Shown here: piece after piece, positions 8,658 through 16,924 of the stretch | Layout: every line of letters begins with the position of its first letter | Position numbering within the stretch: position 1 is the stretch's first letter | Source of the DNA: VRUE01 sp035693025 | GTDB lineage: Bacteria > Actinomycetota > Thermoleophilia > Solirubrobacterales > 70-9 | Direction: 5' to 3' | DNA: 64,000 bases | Assembly (NCBI GenBank): GCA_035693025.1 | Contig: DASSHI010000034.1 | Span: 22,429-86,428, forward strand | Translations under genes and position numbers: made by a program | Notes under the pieces: model-generated | Seen by the model: the letters and a program-made list of their open reading frames with translations, nothing else | What the model was told of the DNA's origin: nothing | The model's database searches: none

Positions 8658-9818
8658 TCAGCCAGCGGGATTGCGCTGGAGCTCGTTGCGCAGGCGGCGG
8701 CGCTCCGCTGCGGCAGAGCGAGATGCCTCATTCGAGCGACGGTGGAGCTGCACGACCACGAACAGGGAGCTGACGCTCAGTAGGACCAGCGCCGCGACCA
8801 TTACCCAGAAGCCCCAGTGCCTTCCCTGGCCCGGCACCCACGTATTGGCCCCGTAGAAGCCGACAATCAGGGTCGGGACCAGGAAGACGACCGCTGCAAG
8901 CTCAAGACGCTGTTGCATGCGCTCGCTGTGACGTCGCTGCTCCTCGGTCTGCTCCAGATGGAGAAGACCGAAGGACTGTCGCAGGGTCTCGCTCAACCTC
9001 CCCAATCCCGCGAGGGCTTTATCGACGCGGTTGTCGACGTCTATCACTGTGTTGTGATCAGTCGCCGGTAGCCACGCCTTGTCGATGCTCGCCCGAAGGC
9101 CAGGCCTGTTGAGCGGGCCGAGCCAATTGCGCAGCACGGCCATCAGACCCCACAGCTCCGGCAGCTCGTTCTGATTGTCGAGTTCGTCCTCTATGTAGAG
9201 GCTCAGCTCCCAATCCTCCAGCCAGGTCGAAAGCTCACGCTGGGCGGGAACGTAAGTGAGCGCCAGCTCGTGCATGACCGACACCCCGAGGTCACCCGGG
9301 CTCCCCCGCTTGCCCCGTTCCCAGTGTCCTGCCACGGCGAGATAGAGCGCAGTCGCGTCTTCCGCCGGGCCCTCGGCAACTTTGCGTGGACCTCGGAAGG
9401 CGCGGGTCGGGTGCCAGCAGGTGATGATCCACTCCTCCCCGACGAGTAACTCCACGGGTTGGAAGATGAGAATCCCCGCCCGCTGTGGAGTTCCGCGTTC
9501 TGCTTTCTCTTCAGGCCGCTCAGGCGACACGCTGAACGAGGAAGCGAGGCGGATCCGGCTATTCGAATATGCCCTACCGGCAGGTTCGTCGTCTGGGGTG
9601 AGAAGGTCTTCGAGCATCTCTGCGGTCAACCCTGGACAGCGATCGCCCACCGCCTCGAGTACGGTCGCCACCTCGCTTGCCCCACAGGAGAGCTCGAACC
9701 ACGGAAAGCCCTCCGCATCGTGGAGTTCGTCGATCTCGACCTGTCGGGGGCCTCCCTCAGGGGGCCAGACGCTCACGCGGCGCAGCCAGCTCGACGTGTC
9801 CTCGACCGTGATGTTCAC
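8658..9818 (-). CDS. CorA-like cation channel/transporter with variant GAN motif
   Basis: 386 residues with CorA architecture: a soluble alpha/beta N-terminal domain, a long helical stalk (LRQSFGLLHLEQTEEQRRH), then two C-terminal membrane helices. The signature after the first membrane helix reads FYGANTWVPG where classical CorA has YGMNF. Methionine of the GMN filter is replaced by Ala. By family it would form a pentameric inner-membrane channel for Mg2+, Co2+ or Zn2+, but selectivity with GAN is uncertain. Starts with GTG. Single gene, tail overlapping the non-coding extension of the NlpC gene. Confidence 0.82.
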   Translation of the reverse strand: MNITVEDTSSWLRRVSVWPPEGGPRQVEIDELHDAEGFPWFELSCGASEVATVLEAVGDRCPGLTAEMLEDLLTPDDEPAGRAYSNSRIRLASSFSVSPERPEEKAERGTPQRAGILIFQPVELLVGEEWIITCWHPTRAFRGPRKVAEGPAEDATALYLAVAGHWERGKRGSPGDLGVSVMHELALTYVPAQRELSTWLEDWELSLYIEDELDNQNELPELWGLMAVLRNWLGPLNRPGLRASIDKAWLPATDHNTVIDVDNRVDKALAGLGRLSETLRQSFGLLHLEQTEEQRRHSERMQQRLELAAVVFLVPTLIVGFYGANTWVPGQGRHWGFWVMVAALVLLSVSSLFVVVQLHRRSNEASRSAAAERRRLRNELQRNPAG

Positions 9819-10003
9819 TTACGTGATCGACAGCTTCTTCACGATTAGGGACCCTATTGGCACCGATCTAACACTGTCAAGGTACTCAGGGTGTTGGAAC
9901 CGGCGGCGTCCTGACTCACCCTGTTGAGACATCGCTCTGGGCCAAGCGGACGACGGCGACATGGATTGGACCCCGGATCTGCCGTCCTGATAGACACTCT
10001 CCG

Positions 10004-10672
10004 ATGAGCGAGGAGCAGTGGAGCGCCGTCGATGACTTCGTAAGCGGGTTGCTGGCACCGCACGACGAGGCGCTGGACGCCGCGCTCGAGGCGGGTGCGA
10101 AGGCCGGGTTGCCGCAGATCCAGGTCTCGCCTCCGCAGGCGAAGCTGCTGTACCTGTTGGCGAAGACGATCGGCGCCGCTCGGATCCTCGAGTTCGGCAC
10201 GCTCGCCGGCTACAGCACGATCTGGCTGGGACGGGCGCTCGGCGAGGGCGGCCGGCTGATCACCCTGGAGGCCAGCCCCGACTACGCCGAGGTGGCCCGC
10301 GCTAACGTCGAGCGAGCGGGCCTCGGCGACGTCGTAGACCTGCGCGTCGGCCCCGCCCTCGACACGCTGCCGGTGCTCGCGGCCGAGGGCGCGGGGCGCT
10401 TCGACCTGGTCTTCATCGACGCCGACAAGATCCACAGCCCCGACTACTTCGCGTGGTCGGTGGAGCGCACCCGCCCGGGGGGCCTGATCGTCATCGACAA
10501 CGTGGTCCGCGGCGGCACCCTGGCCGAAGCCGGCAGCGGCGACGGGACGATCGAAGCGCAGCGCCGCCTTCACGAGACGATCGCCGCCGACGCACGGGTC
10601 ACGGCGACGACCCTGCAGACGGTCGGCAGCAAGGGGTACGACGGCTTCACGATCGCCCTCGTCAATCGATGA
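10004..10672 (+). CDS. O-methyltransferase (COMT-like, Methyltransf_3)
   Basis: 222 residues of the small cation-dependent O-methyltransferase family. Visible features: SPPQAKLLYLLAKTIGAARI, the SAM motif LEFGTLAGYSTIWLGRAL, ITLEASPDYAEVARANVERA, the metal-binding VFIDADKIHSPDYF and IVIDNVVRGG. Substrate unknown. It ends 39 nt upstream of the encapsulated ferritin gene on the same strand, so co-transcription is possible. 185 nt upstream to the CorA gene hold no other gene. Confidence 0.9.
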   Translation: MSEEQWSAVDDFVSGLLAPHDEALDAALEAGAKAGLPQIQVSPPQAKLLYLLAKTIGAARILEFGTLAGYSTIWLGRALGEGGRLITLEASPDYAEVARANVERAGLGDVVDLRVGPALDTLPVLAAEGAGRFDLVFIDADKIHSPDYFAWSVERTRPGGLIVIDNVVRGGTLAEAGSGDGTIEAQRRLHETIAADARVTATTLQTVGSKGYDGFTIALVNR

Positions 10673-10711
10673 AGGGCCCGCCACCGCGCCTGTCCTGCCA
10701 AGATTGGGTCC

Positions 10712-11104
10712 GTGGGTGTCGACCAGTACCACGAGCCGCCGGAGCAGCTGCCTGAGGCAACGCGCACCTTCGCCCGGCTCTGCGCCTCGCTGACCGAGGA
10801 GGCGGAGGCGATCGGTTGGTACGAGCAGCGCATGGCCGTCGAGGCCGACGAGGAGGCACGGGCGATCATGCACGACGCCCAGGGCGAGGAGTTCAAGCAC
10901 TTCTGCATGGACCTGGAGTTCCTCCTGCGCCGCACGCCCCTGTGGCGGGAGATCGCCGTGGGGGTCCTCTTCCAGGACGGCGACATCGTCGAGCACGGCG
11001 AGGATGCCGAGGAGGAAGCGACCGAGGGCGCCGCCGAGCGCGGCGCGCCCCTGGCGGGCGGGGAGTCGCTCGGCATCGGCAGCCTCAGGGAGGTCGCGTC
11101 GTGA
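10712..11104 (+). CDS. Encapsulated ferritin-like cargo protein (EncFtn)
   Basis: 130 residues from a GTG. The core LTEEAEAIGWYEQR plus GEEFKHFCMDLEFLLRR matches encapsulated ferritins, which assemble as annular dimers and oxidise Fe2+. Relative spacing preserves the Rhodospirillum EncFtn ferroxidase set: Glu30, Trp36, Tyr37, Glu60 and His63 here. The C-terminus ESLGIGSLREV is a classic family-1 encapsulin targeting peptide, linked through a Glu/Ala-rich flexible segment. Its stop overlaps the GTG start of the encapsulin gene (GTGA). Together they make an iron-storage nanocompartment. Unusually acidic residues (DAEEEATE) precede the tag. Confidence 0.93.
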   Translation: MGVDQYHEPPEQLPEATRTFARLCASLTEEAEAIGWYEQRMAVEADEEARAIMHDAQGEEFKHFCMDLEFLLRRTPLWREIAVGVLFQDGDIVEHGEDAEEEATEGAAERGAPLAGGESLGIGSLREVAS

Positions 11105-11901
11105 GTCACCTGCTGCGCGAGCACGCGCCGATCACCGAGCGCGGCTGGGAGCTGCTCGACTCCGAGGCGCGCGAGCGCCTCGCCCCGGCGCTCGCCGCGC
11201 GCCGCCTGGTCGACTTCTCCGGGCCGTTCGGTTGGGAGCACTCGGCGACCAACCTCGGCCGGGTCGAGGACGTCGCCGGCGCCCCGGGCGAGGGAGTCGA
11301 GGCGGCGCAACGCCGAGTGCTCGCCCTGGTCGAGCTGCGCGCCCCCTTCTCGATTGCCCGCGCCGAGCTGGAAGCCGCCGACCGCGGGGCCGAGGACGCC
11401 GACCTCGATTCGCTCGACGAGGCGGCGCGGCAGATCGCGATCGCCGAGAACGCCGCCGTCTTCCACGGCTGGAAAGCGGCCGGCATCGACGGCATCCTCG
11501 AGTCCTCCTCGCATCAGCCGATCGAGCTGGGCGAGGACTGCGAGCGCTACCCGCGCCACGTCGCCAAAGCGGTCGAGGCGCTGCTCGCCGCCGGCGTCGC
11601 CGGTCCCTACGGCCTCGCGCTCGGGCCCGAGGCGTACACCCGCGTGCTGGAGACCAGCGAGCACGGCGGCTACCCGCTGCTCGAGCACCTGCGCGAGATC
11701 CTCTCCGGTCCGATCGTCTGGGCCCCGGGCGTCAGCGGCGCCGGTGTGCTCAGCATGCGCGGCGGCGACTTCCTCTTCGAGTCCGGCGAGGACCTCTCGA
11801 TCGGCTACGCGGCCCACGACGCCGGCGCAGTGCAGCTCTACCTGCAGGAGAGCTTCAGCTTCCGCGTGGCGACTCCCGAGGCCGCGGTCACGCTCCCTTA
11901 G
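11101..11901 (+). CDS. Encapsulin shell protein, family 1
   Basis: 266 residues, standard size for HK97-fold family-1 encapsulins (linocin M18 family). Family-typical segments in order: LLREHAPITERGWELLD at the N-terminus, RRLVDFSGPFGWEHSA, VELRAPFSIARAELE, ENAAVFHGWKAAGI, GPIVWAPGVSGAGVLS, RGGDFLFESGEDLSIGY and LYLQESFSFRVATPEA. It would build a 60- or 180-subunit shell holding the ferritin-like cargo encoded just upstream. Translational coupling through the GTGA overlap. High confidence from sequence pattern and context. Confidence 0.96.
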   Translation: MSHLLREHAPITERGWELLDSEARERLAPALAARRLVDFSGPFGWEHSATNLGRVEDVAGAPGEGVEAAQRRVLALVELRAPFSIARAELEAADRGAEDADLDSLDEAARQIAIAENAAVFHGWKAAGIDGILESSSHQPIELGEDCERYPRHVAKAVEALLAAGVAGPYGLALGPEAYTRVLETSEHGGYPLLEHLREILSGPIVWAPGVSGAGVLSMRGGDFLFESGEDLSIGYAAHDAGAVQLYLQESFSFRVATPEAAVTLP

Positions 11902-11904
11902 CCA

Positions 11905-12459
11905 GTGGCAAGGTTGATCTACGCGACGATCGCCTCGCTCGACGGATACGTCGCCGACGCCGACGGCAACTTCGGCTGGGCGATGCCGAGCGAGGAGGTC
12001 CACGCCTTCGTCAACGAGCTCGAGCGAACCGCCGGCACCTATCTGTACGGGCGGAGGATGTACGAGACGATGGTCGCCTGGGAGACAATGGATCTCGCCG
12101 GGGAGCCGCCGGTGGTGCGCGACTACGCGGCGATCTGGCGGGCGACCGAGAAGGTCGTCTACTCGACCACGCTGACGGAGGTGAGCAGCGCCCGGACCCG
12201 AATCGAGCGCGAGTTCGACCCCGCGGCGGTGCAGCGGCTGAAGGAGTCGGCCGAGCGCGACATCACGGTCGGCGGTCCCGGCCTCGCGGGGGCGGCGCTC
12301 GCTGCCGGCCTCGTCGACGAGCTACACCTCTTCGTCGTGCCCGCCGTGGTCGGCGCCGGCACCCGCTCCCTTCCCGACGGCGTCCGGCTGGAGCTGCAGC
12401 TGCTCGACGAGCGCCGCTTCGACAACGGCTTCGTCCACCTGCATTACCGCGTCGGTTGA
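11905..12459 (+). CDS. Dihydrofolate reductase family protein (RibD C-terminal type)
   Basis: 184 residues beginning at a GTG 3 nt after the encapsulin stop, so probably in the same operon. Pattern as in other members: RLIYATIASLDGYVADADG, YLYGRRMYETMVAWE, VVYSTTL, a GGPGLAGAALAAGLVDELH loop and FVVPAVVGAGTRSL. Predicted NAD(P)H-dependent reductase of unknown substrate. Whether it supplies reducing power for iron release from the encapsulin is speculation. Paralogue of 1547-2122 but only distantly similar. Confidence 0.85.
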   Translation: MARLIYATIASLDGYVADADGNFGWAMPSEEVHAFVNELERTAGTYLYGRRMYETMVAWETMDLAGEPPVVRDYAAIWRATEKVVYSTTLTEVSSARTRIEREFDPAAVQRLKESAERDITVGGPGLAGAALAAGLVDELHLFVVPAVVGAGTRSLPDGVRLELQLLDERRFDNGFVHLHYRVG

Positions 12460-12468
12460 GACAGGCTC

Positions 12469-12801
12469 TCAGGCCGTCGCACGGCGGCGATCGGCGTCGA
12501 GCCGCGCTCGCCGCGGCAGGTGCGTCTTGTAGTAGCAGGGGCAGGGGTTGTCCTCGCAGGCGACGCCGTCGTTGTCGCCGTCGAGGCGATCCGGGTCATA
12601 GCGCGGCCCGCCGTGCCTGATGTAGAAGAACTGGGCCGCCCGCTGGGAGCCGAAGTCGGCGCAGTCCTTGTCGCGAGCGGATGCGCCGGAAGGCAGCGCG
12701 GCGATGAAGACGGCGCACAAGGCCAAAGTGGCGATAATCGCGGCGAAGGCGCGGGTCGGGGGGCTCGTCCAGGTCCCTGGGTCAGCTGCTCTCTTCACCA
12801 T
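12469..12801 (-). CDS. Secreted excalibur-domain protein
   Basis: 110 residues. An N-terminal hydrophobic stretch (RAFAAIIATLALCAVFIAAL) serves as signal peptide or anchor. Then comes an excalibur domain: DCADFGSQRAAQFFYI, DPDRLDGDNDGVACEDNPC. The DxDxDG-like loop is a predicted calcium site, and the two end cysteines are typical. Extracellular; no enzymatic domain is fused. Its ATG and the ATG of the oppositely oriented SprT-like gene share bases (CATG), so at least one start may be downstream of that shown. Confidence 0.87.
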   Translation of the reverse strand: MVKRAADPGTWTSPPTRAFAAIIATLALCAVFIAALPSGASARDKDCADFGSQRAAQFFYIRHGGPRYDPDRLDGDNDGVACEDNPCPCYYKTHLPRRARLDADRRRATA

Positions 12802-13303
12802 GAGACTGAAACCGTACCGTAGAAAGAAGCTGACGGTACCAACGAGTGGGAGCGCCCCCGCCCCCGCCGCACCGCGCCGTAGCCGGTCCTATTACCTGGT
12901 TGCGGGGGTGCCGCTCGACCGGGAGCTCGATCGTCTGCGAGGGCTGCCCGTCTTCGCCGCCGGCCCGCTGGCCGAGCGTCCCCCGGCGCTCAAGGTGCGC
13001 CGCGCTCGCAAACGTCCCAACCGCCTCGGCTTCGCCATTCCCGCCGAGTTCCGTCTCTCCGTCACCGCTTATCCCGGGATTCGCCCCGGCGACGTCCTCG
13101 AGACGCTGCTCCACGAGCTGACCCATCTGCACGTGGGGCGCTCGTCCGATCCCCACGCCTGGCACGGCCCGACCTTCAAGCGGGTGCTGGCGACGGCGAT
13201 GGAGCAGGCCTACGGGGTCGCCATCCGCGCCCCCCGCAGCACCCTTCACGGCGCTTACGCCGAGGCGATCGAGCGGGACGGGCTCTTTGCGGTGCCTGAC
13301 TAG
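12800..13303 (+). CDS. SprT-like zinc metallopeptidase
   Basis: 167 residues if started at the ATG at 12800. The zinc motif HELTHLHVG (HExxH) sits in LETLLHELTHLHVGRSSDP, followed by HAWHGPTFKRVL, which supplies the third ligand as in SprT/WLM families. The N-terminal 30 residues are basic and low complexity; a GTG within VAGVPLDRELD is a possible later start. Probably cytoplasmic and of unknown substrate. Divergent from the excalibur gene; upstream of an MFS gene by 12 nt, so likely co-transcribed with it. Confidence 0.75.
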   Translation: MRLKPYRRKKLTVPTSGSAPAPAAPRRSRSYYLVAGVPLDRELDRLRGLPVFAAGPLAERPPALKVRRARKRPNRLGFAIPAEFRLSVTAYPGIRPGDVLETLLHELTHLHVGRSSDPHAWHGPTFKRVLATAMEQAYGVAIRAPRSTLHGAYAEAIERDGLFAVPD

Positions 13304-13315
13304 AGTCCCTCGCCC

Positions 13316-14602
13316 ATGTGGCTCTCGCGCGTCGCGGTAGACGTCACCCCGCTGCGCGAATCGCGCGACTTCCGCCTGATCACCGCGGGCTCGCTGATCA
13401 CCGGGCTCGGCACGCAGGCGACCCTGGTCGCGCTGCCCTACCAGGTCTACGTCACCACCGGCTCGGCCTTCCTCACCGGGCTGCTCGGCGCGGCCGAGCT
13501 GGTCCCGCTGGTCGTCGCCTCGCTCTTCGGCGGCGCGCTCGCCGACCGCTTCGACCGGCGCACGATGCTGCTCCTCTGCCAGCTGGCCCTGGTCGCGCTC
13601 GCGGCGGCGCTGGCGCTTGCCGCCTACGAGGGCAGCCCCGCGGTCTGGTTGCTCTTCCTGCTCGCCGGCCTGACTGCCGGCGCCTCCTCGGTCGAGCGGG
13701 TCGTGCGCGCGGCGATCGTCCCCAACGTCGTGCGGCCCGAGCAGCTGCGAGCTGCCCTCTCGGCCACCTACGGCCTCTACCAGCTGACCCAGGTCGTCGG
13801 GCCGGCCGTCGGCGGCCTGTTGATCGCCGGCTTCGGGATCGGCACCCCCTATGCGGTCGACGCGGTCAGCTGCCTCGGCATGGCCGGGGCGGCGGCGGCG
13901 ATGTCGGCGCAGCCGCCGGCCGGCGTCGAGGAGCACGAACCGGTGCTGCACTCGATCCGCAGCGGCCTCTCCTTCGTCTTCGGCCTCAAGGCGCTGCTCG
14001 GCTCCTTTGCGATCGACCTTTCGGCGATGACCTTCGGCATGCCGCGGGCGCTCTTCCCGGTGCTCTCGGTCAGCGTCTTCGGCGCCGGCGCGGCCGGCAC
14101 CGGCCTGCTCACCGCCGCCGTCGCCGCGGGCTCTACCGTCGCCGCGCTGACCACCGGGTGGTTGATCGGCGCGCGCTTCCTCGGGCGGATCGTGCTCGCC
14201 GCGGTCGCCGCCTGGGGCGCCTTCGTCGCCCTCGCCGGCATCGCCGGCTCGCTCTGGGTCGCCGCCGCGCTGTTCGCCCTGGCCGGGGCCGCCGACAGCG
14301 TCAGCGCGGTCTGCCGCAGCACGATCTCCCAGACCCTCACCCCTGACCGGATGCGCGGCCGGATGAGCTCGGTCTTCAGCCTCGTCGTCGCCAGCGGGCC
14401 GCGGCTCGGCGACATCGAGTCGGGCAGCGTCGCGGCGCTCACGTCGGCCCAGTTCTCAGTCGTCTCCGGGGGCCTCGCCTGCCTCGCCTCGGTAGGCCTG
14501 ATCGCCCTCGCCTTCCCGCAGCTCGCCGCTTACGACGGCGACCGGATCGGGGCCGGCGCCGTGGGGGCCGAGGAGGCCGCTGCAGAGATGCCTGCGGGCT
14601 AG
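13316..14602 (+). CDS. MFS transporter (EntS/DHA3-like, 12 TM)
   Basis: 428 residues, with about 12 hydrophobic segments. The start RESRDFRLITAGSLITGLG and the loop FGGALADRFDRRTMLL are typical for the enterobactin exporter/macrolide efflux (DHA3) group. Later AATYGLYQLTQVVGPAVGGLL-type helix and TPDRMRGRMSSVFSLVV occur. Expected to export a siderophore or drug; ligand unknown. ATG at 13316 follows closely the SprT-like gene. No adjacent siderophore biosynthesis gene. Confidence 0.88.
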   Translation: MWLSRVAVDVTPLRESRDFRLITAGSLITGLGTQATLVALPYQVYVTTGSAFLTGLLGAAELVPLVVASLFGGALADRFDRRTMLLLCQLALVALAAALALAAYEGSPAVWLLFLLAGLTAGASSVERVVRAAIVPNVVRPEQLRAALSATYGLYQLTQVVGPAVGGLLIAGFGIGTPYAVDAVSCLGMAGAAAAMSAQPPAGVEEHEPVLHSIRSGLSFVFGLKALLGSFAIDLSAMTFGMPRALFPVLSVSVFGAGAAGTGLLTAAVAAGSTVAALTTGWLIGARFLGRIVLAAVAAWGAFVALAGIAGSLWVAAALFALAGAADSVSAVCRSTISQTLTPDRMRGRMSSVFSLVVASGPRLGDIESGSVAALTSAQFSVVSGGLACLASVGLIALAFPQLAAYDGDRIGAGAVGAEEAAAEMPAG

Positions 14603-14627
14603 CGCTTCTACTCTGCTTATCCTTTTC

Positions 14628-16280
14628 ATGGTGATTGGGGAGAAGCCACCGTCGAGTCCCGCGCCGCCCGAAGCGGAACCGCGCCGCAGGCGCCCCGGCT
14701 TCGCCCTGCTCGCAGTGGCCGCCGCGGTCGGCCTGATCGTGGTCGCCTACGCGGTCGCCGCCTTCGCTCTCTCGGGCGCCAGCGTCGGCGCCGACTCCTC
14801 CGCACTCGCCCGGGTGGACGTGGAGGCGTTCGGCGGGACGGTCGAGCGGGTCAAGGCAACCGGACCGAACGGGCGGCCGATTCCGATCTCCTTCCACGAC
14901 GGTCGGCTGACGCCGCGCCGTGATCTCGAGCCCGGCGAGCGGGTCGCGGTCGAAGTCGTCGTACGCCGTCCCGGCTGGATCGGCTGGATCGCCGGCTCCG
15001 AAGAGCGCGAGCGGATCGTCCTGCGGGCGCCGCGCGCCCAGGTCGGGGCGCGCTGGCTGACGGTCGCCAAGGACGGCGTGCCGCGCATCGCCTTCGATCG
15101 CGCCGTGCACAGCGTCGCCTACGGCACGCCCGGCGAGCTGACCCACCGCACCTTCGACCATCCCCAGCGCTCGATCGTCGTCGGCTCGGGGCACCCCGCG
15201 GGCTCGGTCGTGGTCGCCGCGGCGGCCCGCCCATGGGAGCGCCTCGGGTCCTTCCAGAGCGTCACCTGGTTCCCGGCTGCCAGCTCGCCTGTGGTCGCGG
15301 CGGGGCCGGAGCCCGGCGCCGAAGTCTCGCCGGCGACGCCGCTGCGCCTCACCTTTTCCAAGCCGGTCGCCACCGTGCTCGGTTCCCAGCGGCCGCAGCT
15401 GAGCCCCGAAGTGCAGGGAAGCTGGCGGCGCACCGACAGCCACACCCTGGTCTTCGAGCCGCACGGCTACGGGGCAGGGTTCGGCGCGACGCTGAAGGCG
15501 GAGCTGCCGAAGCCGCTCGAGCTCGTCCAGCCCGACGGGTCGATGCGCAAGGCGAGCGAGGTGGACTGGACGGTGGCGCCCGGCTCGACGCTGCGGCTGC
15601 AGCAGCTGCTGGCCCAGGCCGGCTATCTGCCGGTCGAGTGGAAGCAGCACGGCACGCCGGTCGCCGGCACGCCGGAAGCGCAGGTGCGCGCCGCGGTCGA
15701 TCCGCCGCGCGGCAGCTTCGACTGGCGTTACCCGAACACGCCCGCTTCGCTGCGCGAACTCTGGTCGCCGGGAGAAGAAAACACGATCACCCAGGGGGCG
15801 GTGATGGCCTTCGAGGACGAACGCGAAATGGAAACCGACGGCGTCGCCGGGCCGGAAGTGTGGAAGCTGCTGATGGAAGACGAGATCGCCGGCAAGCGCA
15901 AGCCCGAAGGCGGCTACAGCTACGTCTACGTCAGCGAGGGCTCGCCGGAGACGGTGACGGTGTGGCACAACGGCAAGCAGGTGCTGAACGGGCCCGCGAA
16001 CACCGGCATCCCCGGGGCCGAAACCGAACTCGGCACCTTCCCGGTGTTCGAGCACCTCGAAGAAACGACGATGAGCGGCGAAAACCCCGACGGCTCCCAC
16101 TATGAAGACCCGGGGATCATGTGGGTCAGCTACTTCAACGGCGGCGACGCCCTGCACGCCTTCGACCGGCCCTCCTACGGCTCGCCGCAGAGCCTCGGTT
16201 GCGTCGAGATGCCGCTCGAAGAGGCCGAACAGGTCTACCCGTACACGCCGATCGGCACGTTGGTCACGGTCGCCGGATAG
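14628..16280 (+). CDS. Membrane-anchored L,D-transpeptidase (YkuD) with Ig-like domains
   Basis: 550 residues. A cytoplasmic Arg/Pro start is followed by one membrane helix (FALLAVAAAVGLIVVAYAV), Ig-like beta-rich domains, a peptidoglycan-binding-like segment (RLQQLLAQAGYLPVEW), then a YkuD catalytic domain. The catalytic block reads ALHAFDRPSYGSPQSLGCVEM with His and the nucleophilic Cys of the HxnSxGCVR/M pattern. It would form 3-3 cross-links in the cell wall, outside the membrane. Glu codon use shifts from GAG in the first two thirds to mostly GAA from about 15760 on. Monocistronic by spacing. Confidence 0.9.
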   Translation: MVIGEKPPSSPAPPEAEPRRRRPGFALLAVAAAVGLIVVAYAVAAFALSGASVGADSSALARVDVEAFGGTVERVKATGPNGRPIPISFHDGRLTPRRDLEPGERVAVEVVVRRPGWIGWIAGSEERERIVLRAPRAQVGARWLTVAKDGVPRIAFDRAVHSVAYGTPGELTHRTFDHPQRSIVVGSGHPAGSVVVAAAARPWERLGSFQSVTWFPAASSPVVAAGPEPGAEVSPATPLRLTFSKPVATVLGSQRPQLSPEVQGSWRRTDSHTLVFEPHGYGAGFGATLKAELPKPLELVQPDGSMRKASEVDWTVAPGSTLRLQQLLAQAGYLPVEWKQHGTPVAGTPEAQVRAAVDPPRGSFDWRYPNTPASLRELWSPGEENTITQGAVMAFEDEREMETDGVAGPEVWKLLMEDEIAGKRKPEGGYSYVYVSEGSPETVTVWHNGKQVLNGPANTGIPGAETELGTFPVFEHLEETTMSGENPDGSHYEDPGIMWVSYFNGGDALHAFDRPSYGSPQSLGCVEMPLEEAEQVYPYTPIGTLVTVAG

Positions 16281-16414
16281 ACGTCCGCTCGAACACACGC
16301 CGCGATCCTCTTGGAGACGATCGGCGAGAATCCCTAGCCATGGCGGCCTCGACGATCTCCCTCACGGCCTCGTCGTTCACGATCTCACGTTTCGACCGCC
16401 GCGCTCGTTTACCT

Positions 16415-16924
16415 ATGCAGATGACGATGCGCTGGACCGTTCACGAGAGCCCGCTGGGGCCGCTGTCGGTCCTCGCCGGCCCGGCGGGGATCAGGAGCGT
16501 CTGGTTTCCCGGCGAGGCGCCGACGCTGGATGCGGCCGCGGCGCGACCGATGCCGGAGGTGGCGGCGCAGCTCGACGCCTACTTCGCCGGTGAGCTGCGC
16601 GGGTTCGATCTGCAGCTCGAGCTGCGCGGCGATCCGTTTCAGAAGCTCGTCTGGGAGCGGCTGCTGGAGATCCCTTTCGGCGAGACGACGAGCTACGGCG
16701 CGATCGCGCAGAGCATCGAGGAGAGCGCATACCCGGCGGGGATCGAGCCCTACCGGCGACCTCGCCTGGTCGGGGCGACGATCGGCCGCAACCCGCTCCC
16801 GATCGTCGTCCCCTGCCACCGCGTCATCGGCGCCGACGGCTCGCTGACCGGGTTCAGCGGTGGGCTGGAGCGCAAGCGGACGCTGCTCGAGCTGGAGGGC
16901 GTGCTGCAGGCGACCCTCTGCTAG
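16415..16924 (+). CDS. ogt: Methylated-DNA--protein-cysteine methyltransferase
   Basis: 169 residues. Suicide repair protein that removes O6-alkyl groups from guanine. Active site block IVVPCHRVIGADGSLTGFSG contains PCHRV with the acceptor Cys, and QKLVWERLLEIPFGETTSYG is the DNA-binding HTH region. Small N-terminal Ada-like domain precedes it. I use ATG 16415; ATGs at 16421 and 16427 are equally plausible, and the frame extends upstream to another ATG at 16340. Convergent with the DUF2867 gene, overlapping by 4 nt. Confidence 0.93.
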   Translation: MQMTMRWTVHESPLGPLSVLAGPAGIRSVWFPGEAPTLDAAAARPMPEVAAQLDAYFAGELRGFDLQLELRGDPFQKLVWERLLEIPFGETTSYGAIAQSIEESAYPAGIEPYRRPRLVGATIGRNPLPIVVPCHRVIGADGSLTGFSGGLERKRTLLELEGVLQATLC

